Below, piece by piece: positions 47,501 through 57,856 of a DNA stretch of 64,000 bases (its first letter is position 1; the number at the start of each line of letters is the position of its first letter). Origin of the DNA: Lamellibrachia satsuma. Its lineage: Eukaryota > Annelida > Polychaeta > Sabellida > Siboglinidae. The stretch spans positions 9,625,016-9,689,015 of the forward strand of contig BSQZ01000021.1 of assembly GCA_033239005.1 (NCBI GenBank), written 5' to 3'. The notes under the pieces were generated by a model, which did not search any database, was not told the DNA's origin, and saw only the letters and a list, made by a program, of their open reading frames with translations. The translations under genes were made by a program, and so were the position numbers.

Positions 47501-50500
47501 TGACTATTCGTTTCTGGATTGATGAAATGGTTACTTTTGAAGTCATCCACGTACGTGTTCGATGTGATGTTGTTGCATTTTAGCTTTGGTTTTTGCAGTA
47601 CTTAACACTGTCCACTACTGTCCGCAACCATTCACAACTGTCCACAACCTTCCACGACCTTCCACAATCATCAACAACCGTCCACAACCATCCACAGCCA
47701 TCCACAGCCATCCACAAATTTCCATACAAAACACCATTAAAAGTCACAACGGTTATATAGGGTATTATGAAATTACTCAGTGAACATCTTTGGATGGTTG
47801 TGGGTGATGTTTAGTATGACATTTAAAATGATGATTTTATACTGTTTGTTTACTGTTTGCATCAGGTATGACAGAAGCCTGTAGGCTGGGCAAACTTTGA
47901 AATTGTTGCCATCTGTTGTAGTTGTCATCAGTTAGCTCCCTGGACGAGCAAGAGGAATTGCTGCGGAGACTGAGGCACCCACACATAGTCACACATCACT
48001 GGCTATTGAAGCCGCTGCGCAATACTGTGTTTATCTGCACACAGTTTCACGGTTAGAGCTCTCACCTCTGATTTGTCTAGTTATCCCTACTAGCAAAAAT
48101 ACCCATCCTCCAGACAGGATAACTTGGTAGTTAGTAAGTATTTACCCAATTTCAGGATGCACAACGTTATCACATAAATATCCATCTATGCCTTGGTACA
48201 TGGTGCGGCCAGTCAATGTCTTGATGACTTCATGGGATGTAACTTTTGAAATGGCGACATAAAACTGGCAGTAATAGTAACATGTAGCGACACCCTTGTG
48301 TTACATAACTTCAGACAGTTGATGTCACATGTTTATTATCTTGTTGTTATCTCCTAACACGAGAACACCCATTCTGTGTCAAACTACCATATTTCACTTA
48401 ATAAATGTACAGTATGCTTGAAACAAATTGGGCCACGGAAAAATGTCAATGAATCTGTTCTTATAAGCGTACACCAAATTTTGTTTTGGTGTTTTCAATC
48501 ACTAACTTTTACAGTTACATCATGTCACTTTTTAACTCAAATTATTCAGTACAAATAATTAATAATATATAATATCTTGTGTGTATCATTGAGTATGCCT
48601 ATGATTGCTCTATTCGCATACCATCATTTCGATGTGGAATCAATAATTGGAATTGGTATTTTTGAGGTGGAATTGTTATGTGTAATTGGTGTATAATTGA
48701 GATTGATATAATGTAATTCACCCTGCATGTAAACTGTCCATAGTTGACACATGACACTGATGACAGTGTATGTCACTGCAGGTGACTCTGTGCGTGACTG
48801 GCTGCGACGTAGTCACCCCAATGGATGTGGCTCCACAAGACACATCTGGACCATCCTGACGCAGGTCCTGTCAGCTGTCAAGTATCTTCACAGTCTCAGC
48901 ATCCTCTACCTGGCGTGGACCGGTAAGTAGCCACTCTGGTCACTCACCGGTCATTTCATATGTCATCAACTACTGTGACATGGTCAACATACATGCAATT
49001 CACTGATCGTTGGCTCAATGCAATTATGTAAACTTGAGGCTGGTTTTGTCCACTTTATCGACTGATAACGTGTCACATGATATCGCACAGCAAGAATCGG
49101 TTGTTGTCTGGCTTGTAGGGTCTGACGTTGTCCTTTGTTGTCTGCCTTGTAGGGTCTGATGTTGTCCTTTGTTGTCTGCCTTGTAGGGTCTGATGTTGTC
49201 CTTTGTTGTCTGCCTTGTAGGGTCTGATGTTGTCCTTTGTTGTCTGCCTTGTAGGGTCTGAAGTTGTCCTTTGTTGTCTGCCTTGTAGGGTCTGATGTTG
49301 TCCTTTGTTGTCTGCCTTGTAGGGTCTGATGTTGTCCTTTGTTGTCTGCCTTGTAGGGTCTGATGTTGTCCTTTGTTGTCTGCCTTGTAGGGTCTGAAGT
49401 TGTCCTTTGTTGTCTGCCTTGTAGGGTCTGATGTTGTCTGCCTTGTAGGGTCTGATGTTGTCCTTTGTTGTCTGCCTTGTAGGGTCTGATGTTGTCCTTT
49501 GTTGTCTGCCTTGTAGGGTCTGATGTTGTCCTTTGTTGTCTGCCTTGTAGGTTCTGACATTGTCCTTTGTTGTCTGCCTTGTAGGGTCTGATGTTGTCCT
49601 TTGTTGTCTGCCTTGTAGGGTCTGAAGTTGTCCTTTGTTGTCTGCCTTGTAGGGTCTGATGTTGTCTGCCTTGTAGGGTCTGATGTTGTCCTTTGTTGTC
49701 TGCCTTGTAGGGTCTGATGTTGTCCTTTGTTGTCTGCCTTGTAGGGTCTGATGTTGTCCTTTGTTGTCTGCCTTGTAGGTTCTGACATTGTCCTTTGTTG
49801 TCTGCCTTGTAGGGTCTGATGTTGTCCTTTGTTGTCTGCCTTGTAGGGTCTGAAGTTGTCCTTTGTTGTCTGCCTTGTAGGGTCTGATGTTGTCTGCCTT
49901 GTAGGGTCTGATGTTGTCCTTTGTTGTCTGCCTTGTAGGGTCTGATGTTGTCCTTTGTTGTCTGCCTTGTAGGGTCTGACGTTGTCCTTTGTTGTCTGCC
50001 TTGTAGGTTCTGACATTGTCCTTTGTTGTCTGCCTTGTAGGGTCTGATGTTGTCCTTTGTTGTCTGCCTTGTAGGGTCTGAAGTTGTCCTTTGTTGTCTG
50101 CCTTGTAGGGTCTGATGTTGTCCTTTGTTGTCTGCCTTGTAGGGTCTGATGTTGTCTGCCTTGTAGGGTCTGATGTTGTCCTTTGTTGTCTGCCTTGTAG
50201 GGTCTGAAGTTGTCCTTTGTTGTCTGCCTTGTAGGGTCTGATGTTGTCTGCGTTGTAGGGTCTGATGTTGTCCTTTGTTGTCTGCCTTGTAGGGTCTGAT
50301 GTTGTCCTTTGTTGTCTGCCTTGTAGGGTCTGATGTTGTCCTTTGTTGTCTGCCTTGTAGGGTCTGATGTTGTCCTTTGTTGTCTGCCTTGTAGGTTCTG
50401 ACATTGTCCTTTGTTGTCTGCCTTGTAGGGTCTGATGTTGTCCTTTGTTGTCTGCCTTGTAGGGTCTGAAGTTGTCCTTTGTTGTCTGCCTTGTAGGGTC

Positions 50501-53500
50501 TGATGTTGTCTGCCTTGTAGGGTCTGATGTTGTCCTTTGTTGTCTGCCTTGTAGGGTCTGATGTTGTCCTTTGTTGTCTGCCTTGTAGGGTCTGATGTTG
50601 TCCTTTGTTGTCTGCCTTGTAGGGTCTGAAGTTGTCCTTTGTTTTCTGCCTTGTAGGGTCTGACGTTGTCCTTTGTTGTCTGCCTTGTAGGTTCTGACAT
50701 TGTCCTTTGTTGTCTGCCTTGTAGGGTCTGATGTTGTCCTTTGTTGTCTGCCTTGTAGGGTCTGAAGTTGTCCTTTGTTGTCTGCCTTGTAGGGTCTGAT
50801 GTTGTCCTTTGTTGTCTGCCTTGTAGGGTCTGATGTTGTCTGCCTTGTAGGGTCTGACGTTGTCCTTTGTTGTCTGCCTTGTAGGGTCTGACATTATCCT
50901 TTGTTGTCTGCCTTGTAGGGTCTGACATTCTCCTTTGTTGTCTGCCTTGTAGGATCTGACATTGTCCTTTGTTGTCTGCCTTGTAGGGTCTGACGTTGTC
51001 CTTTGTTGTCTGCCTTGTAGGGTCTGACATTGTCCTTTGTTGTCTGCCTTGTAGGGTCTGACGTTCTCCTTTGTTGTCTGCCTTGTAGGGTCTGACATTG
51101 TCCGTTGTTGTCTGCCTTGTAGGGTCTGATGTTGTCCTTTGTTGTCTGCCTTGTAGGGTCTGACGTTGTCCTTTGTTGTCTGCCTTGTAGGGTCTGACAT
51201 TGTCCTTTGTTGTCTGCCTTGTAGGGTCTGATGTTCTCCTTTGTTGTCTGCCTTGTAGGGTCTGACATTGTCCGTTGTTGTCTGCCTTGTAGGGTCTGAT
51301 GTTGTCCTTTGTTGTCTGCCTTGTAGGGTCTGACATTGTCCGTTGTTGTCTGCCTTGTAGGGTCTGACGTTGACCTTTGTTGTCTGCCTTGTAGGGTCTG
51401 ATGTTGTCTGCCTTGTAGGGTCTGATGTTGTCCTTTGTTGTCTGCCTTGTAGGGTCTGATGTTGTCCTTTGTTGTCTGCCTTGTAGGGTCTGACGTTGAC
51501 CTTTGTTGTCTGCCTTGTAGGGTCTGACGTTCTCCTTTGTTGTCTGCCTTGTAGGGTCTGACACTGTCCCTTATTGTCTGCCTTGTAGGGTCTGATGTTG
51601 TCCTTGGTTCCGCCTGTGATGACATCATAGATGCAAAGTTATCTGATTTCTCACATGCGGTCTCAATGGGAGGTGAACTGAGCAAGGAGCACGAAGAATG
51701 CCTAAGACAGCAGCTTCTTCCTGCCATTGTCCCGCCTGAGGTACACGTCATCATCCATTCATCCATTGTCCCGCCTGAGGTACACGTCATCATCCATTCA
51801 TCCATTGTCCCGCCTGAGGTACACGTCATCATCCATTCATCTATTGTCCCGCCTGAGGTACATGTCATCATCCATTCATCCATTGTCCCGCCTGAGGTAC
51901 ACGTCATCATCCATTCATCTATTGTCCCGCCTGAGGTACACGTCATCATCCATTCATCCATTGTCCCGCCAGAGGTACACGTCATCATCCATTCATCCAT
52001 TGTCCCGCCTGAGGTACACGTCATCATCCATTGTCCCGTCTGAGGTACACGTCATCATCCATTCATCTATTGTCCTGCCTGAGGTACACGTCATCATCCA
52101 TTCATCCATTGTCCCGCCAGAGGTACACGTCGTCATCCATTCAGCCATTGTCCCGCCTGAGGTACACGTCATCATCCATTCATCCATTGTCCCGCCTGAG
52201 GTACACGTCATCATCCATTCATCTATTGTCCTGCCTGAGGTACACGTCATCATCCATTCATCCATTGTCCCGCCTGAGGTACACGTCATCATCCATTCAT
52301 CCATTGTCCCGCCTGAGGTACACGTCATCATCCATTGTCACTTTTAATCAATACAGTCTCACTGCATTGGGCCATTCAAAAATTACCTAATGCCTTTTTC
52401 TCAGAAATTTGACACCCACCCCCATGTAAAATGCCATAACGCTGGACCGAACCCCCTGTAATTACTGTGCTTAATTATTCCAAATAGCGACATTGTGTGC
52501 TGCCACCTAGCGATCACAATGGTTTCTTGAATCTGTCAACATCATCCACTGAGGTGATTCTGTGAAGACATTATTTGCCTAACAACCACAGAAGTTTCAG
52601 CCTAATATTTTAATTAAATAAAGAACATTTTTATACCACTCTCTTGTAATTTATGCTCGTCAACCTGTCAATCAAACTTCCCACCAGTGGTGCCATTAAT
52701 CACTTCACCACTGCCACAACTTATATTTGATGTGCAGATTCTGCACATCTTTATTTCATTTGGTAAACTAATGTTTATCCATCTCCCAATTTCAATTGCA
52801 AACAATAGTAGATGGAATTGTGCATTGAAAATCTAACTAGAAACTCAATAAAATGTTGTATAAAACTTTTTCATCTCGCATATGCACAAATGCTATGATG
52901 TCGCGTATCATGCGCAGCAGCAATAATTCCTGCCAGTCATTTATGACACTCCGCAACTGTCCATTGCAACATCTTTAAGGTTGATGCTGATATTAAAATA
53001 GACGTCAACAATGATGTCAGCATATGAGACGGGTGGATTAAAAAAACAACACTTTAGGGAAAACCTCAAAACATTGATGTATGACGCCACATGAAACTGA
53101 AACCTCAGACCCCCCAAACCCCCTCCCAGTCCCCCGCCCCCAGCACCCTTATGAACTGTGAGAGGAATATAAATGAAACTTTGGGGAAAGATACATCAAT
53201 ATATGAAGCTATGCGAACCAGCAGCTCAGCCGCCTCCCCTCATTTTTGAGATGATCCCTTCCAGCCAGTTTTCACTGGCTGATTTATTAGCATGACAAAA
53301 TAGACAGTACAGCGATCTTTATATGTTGTAAAACTTGGTTATATTTAATTAACTGCCAAATTGTGTATTTTGAAATATATATATATATAGTTATTACATA
53401 CAGTGTAAAAAAACTAGTGCAGATCAATGTCACAGTGTCCAGCCATACAGCATTCATTGCTTGAGCTGAAAATTATGATGATGTCATTCGGCAATCGTGG

Positions 53501-56500
53501 AGGACTGGTTCTCTTTTGTTCCTGCAGTTTTGAATTCCCGTTTATGCAGTTTCTATCAGTAAATATACTATATCAATAAGGATTAAAACGTGATGTATAA
53601 TATTGTAAATTTAGATGTAATTTGAGATTTGAGATATAAGTAAAGAGAAATCAGACATATTAGTTGTGAAAGATCACTTAAAGCTCCCTATGAATTAGCC
53701 AATGAAGATCCCTGTACATTCTCTTTAACCGTGACTGTTGTAGGAGACGTTGTCCTTGACCCACTCAGACCAGTGGGGCGTGGGGTGTCTCCTCTATGAG
53801 ATCGCCCTTGGCTACAAGGTGCATCGTGCGTGTGTACACGACAGGCCAGAGAGACAGCGCCAACAGGCAAGCGTCATACAACATAGACACCTCCTAAATC
53901 TAGTCAGAGCTGATATCATGACATGCTTACATAGGTGTCAACATTACCACTTTCAGGCAGGAAATACCACTTTTATCCCTCAGTCCCACTATCCTGCTTT
54001 TTGGGAAAAAAAAATTGTGGTAAAATTGATCTATTTGTTGCACACAAGGCTATTCTAGGTACAGTCGTGCCTCGTTATTATGCGCCCCGTTATTACGCGG
54101 ATTCGGATATAACGCGGTCAGTCGTGGACCCCGATTTTCTGCTGCCAGGGGAAAATGCCAAATGGGCCTGCTTAAACCTACTTAGAATTGCTTTGACAAT
54201 TCTCAAGAAACATTAGACGAACAATGTCAATGAACGAGTATCAACGTGTTGTTTGTTTTTTGCTGCCGCCGACGTCAATCGCTGTCTCTGGCTTCACTTC
54301 GACGGTTTGTAAATTGCAATGGAGATTCACAAATACGCCTCGCGTAAGAATCAGATAAACAGTTTTAAATGCATTTAGTATGCAATACCAACATAATACT
54401 TGGGTGAAATGACATGGTTCCATTACATCGTAAATTTAATCGTTTTCGCGACGCGAAACCAACATGCCAAATTCCTAAGCCAAACCCAAGGCTCTACCGG
54501 TACGCGAAAATACGAATTCATCATCCGCATATGAAACGATGAATCGATTTAAGTGGTGCGTAATAATTTTATGCTTCGGTTGAGATCGGTTGAAAGATGA
54601 AGTGAAACATTTATTAATTCTACTTATTGTAATTTTCTGTGTTTTATCAGCTTACATACTACGTTTGTCAAATCATATACGTTTTCGGTTACTCGGATCC
54701 AGGTTATTATTTTTGATTCGTAGGCATAATATTGGTAGTAGATCTATTCCAAAATGGTATATGTACGTTTTATTCAGTTCAAGAATCAATAGGGTGTGAC
54801 ATTTAAAAATAATACACGTTAATGCTAGTATACTCGTTTAATAAGTTCCATAAACTGCATATTGGCGTTTAAGACAGTGCTGCAAGCACACAGGGCTTCA
54901 ACAGCATTCTTGGACTTGGTGCCGCGGGCGACAATCGCTGTTGTTTAGTAGTTCCCTGATGGCAGATTTGAGAACACCTAACGTGCCTCGCTTACAGTGC
55001 GGTCTGAAATCGTGGACCCCAACCACCGCGTTATAACGAGGCTCGACTGTATATGTTATTTCTTTGGTCTCAAGTGATTTCACATTTTCACCATTAGAAC
55101 GGCACATCAAAATGATGACTCGTAAAACAACTAAAAAACTACAACAGAACACTAAAAAAACAACGAACGTGCAAGAGGATGCTTCCCTCTTTTTATGAGC
55201 ACTCTTTTTCATGACGACTTCCCACTCTTTCATGAGCACTTTCCAACTTTTTCATGAGCACTTTCCCACTTTTTCATGAACACTTTCTTATTTTTTTATG
55301 AACACTTTCCCACTTTTTCATGAGTACTTTCGCACTTTTTCATGAGCACTTTCCTACTTTTTCATTAACACTTTCCCAATTTTTCATGAGTACTTTCCCA
55401 CTTTTTCCTGAGCACTTTCCTACTTTTTCATGAGCACTTTCCCGCTTTTTCATGAGCACTTTCCCCTCTTTTTTATGAGCACTTTCCCTCTTTTTCATGA
55501 GCACTTTCCTACTTTTTCATTAGCACTTTCTTACTTTTTCATGAGCACTTTCCTACTTTTTCATTAGCACTTTCCAACTTTTTCATTAGCTCTTTCCCAC
55601 TTTTTGATGAGTATGTTCCCACTTTTTCATGAATACTTTCCCACTTTTTCATGAGCACTTTCCTACTTTTTCATGAGCACTTTCCCACTTTTTCATTAGC
55701 ACTTTCCAACTTTTTCATGAGCACTTTCCCGCTTTTTCATTAGCACTTTCCTGCTTTTTCATTAGCTCTTTCCCACTTTTTGATGAGTATGTTCCCACTT
55801 TTTCATGAGCACTCCCGCTTTTTCGTGAGTACTTTCCCGCTTTTTTGTCAGCACTTTCCCTCTTTTTCATGAGCACTTTCCTACTTTTTCATGAGCACTT
55901 TCCCACTTTTTCATTAGCACTTTCCAACTTTTTCATGAGCACTTTCCCGCTTTTTCATTAGCACTTTCCTGCTTTTTCATAAGCTCTTTCCCACTTTTTG
56001 ATGAGTATGTTCCCACTTTTTCATGAGCACTCCCGCTTTTTCGTGAGTACTTTCCCGCTTTTTTGTGAGCACTTTCCCTCTTTTTATGAGCACTTTCCTA
56101 CTTTTTTATGAGTATTTTCCTGCTTTTTTATGACAATGTTCCCACCTTTTCATGAGTACTTTCCCACTTTTTCATGAGTACTTTCCCACTTTTTCATGAG
56201 CAACTGTTAACACCTACATACACAGAAGGATAACGTTCTCCATCGGTGGAACAGCCGTGACACATGCTTCTCCCACTAAGTATAAATTAATGGCGATGGA
56301 CTGTGCTTCACAGACAGCAGTTCTTGCTCTATTTCGCCATATTTCCAACTCGGTGTTGCCTCTCACCACTCAAGGGTGGATTGGTTTGATATTGGACCAC
56401 AAGGAAATATTAACCTGCATAATAGTTGCCTGGGACCAGCAAAATTAAGATAAATTGAAAACAAATCTAAATAAGCTTATATGTTGTGGAACTAATATTA

Positions 56501-57814
56501 ATGTTATTAATTAAGTATTAGTCATATAATTAATGCTATTTTTGCAGATTGGTGAGACAAGAATGCCAGACTTGACTGATCTGGATAGAGTTGACCCTGC
56601 AGTGGCTTCAGTGGTGATAAGTTGTCTTCAGGTCAGTGTGATGGCAGACACCAGCAAGGTCCAGTCTGTGCCCATAACCCTAGGCCATCTCCCCTTTCTG
56701 TTTTTCTCCTTTAGTGTTTGGTTGTTGTCATTGCAGTCAAATGTTTGAGTGCAACAACGTGGTTATTATGGTTGTAACAAAATACAGAACTATCAATGCA
56801 TCGCAATGTTCGATGTGACAATGCAATACCAAGCAATAGTAATATTAATTATCGATAGTTATCACCGATAGCACACTGAACTATTGATAGTAACGATTGT
56901 TGGCAAATTAAATCAGCCGGGCTACTTGTGTCACTGTAATACTATATGTAGACATGTTCTTAAAATTTTATTTAGTAATTTTGATAACATCATACAGCGC
57001 CGTTCACCGAGTCACCATTTTGAATCAACTGCCTCAAAGGCCATTCAATGGCGTCACCCATTAACTGTGGTTTGGAACTGCTTTCCTGACTATTCGCTAT
57101 TACATGATACTATTGCAAAACTATAATAATAATATTGCTACAGTAATACAGCTATCATCCTATCACATTAGTATGAGTATCCCTATAGTCACCCCTAGTA
57201 ATTCTCATGTATATTCACTGCAGATTGAAAGAAAATATTCATATATAAAGTGAGAAAACTGAATTACAATACAAAACAGTTTAAGCATTTTTACATTCAA
57301 CTAAATAAAATACCCCGTCATTAAATTTACACAGAGAAGACTAAAGCAATAATTTGTGACTACTGATTGTGTAAATGCTAGCAGCGTAAATATGTTTAGA
57401 AACAAATCTGACAATTATCTCAGAACGGCGGGTTACACAAAGATTACTAATAATGTTGAACTCTCAATAAGCCAACGACTTCTTTGTCCACTTGCCATCT
57501 CTGTTTTACTTTGTATGGCAATCTTGTTGTCTTGTTAAATCTGTTAAAGGAACACTGAAAACCCACCTGTTCAAACTATGTTATGACCAGTGACACTGTA
57601 ATCAATTGCTATGATAGTTTTACTATCATAATTATATTATTTAAAGTGTGTCATAAAGCATTCTGTATTTAAGTTTATTTGTTTTTTTAACTAGATTTAA
57701 ATGAGTTTTTGTTTAAAAATATATATTATATATATTCCTAGATCCCGTTTAAGTCGACGGTTTATGTATATACCGCCGCCTAAGGCAGATCACTGCTTTA
57801 AGCAGACCAAAGCC

Positions 57815-57856
<42 letters not shown>

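Noticed and set aside
48984..52027. Very long minus-strand ORFs (up to about 846 codons) with [18 protein letters not shown] repeats
   Set aside because: The 34-bp unit has no stop in any minus frame, so all three frames stay open by arithmetic. The array is the acceptor repeat of a plus-strand gene; no start, domain or codon signal supports a protein.
56257..56448. 63-codon ORF before exon 12
   Set aside because: Not needed for the kinase fold and not phase-supported; probably intron.
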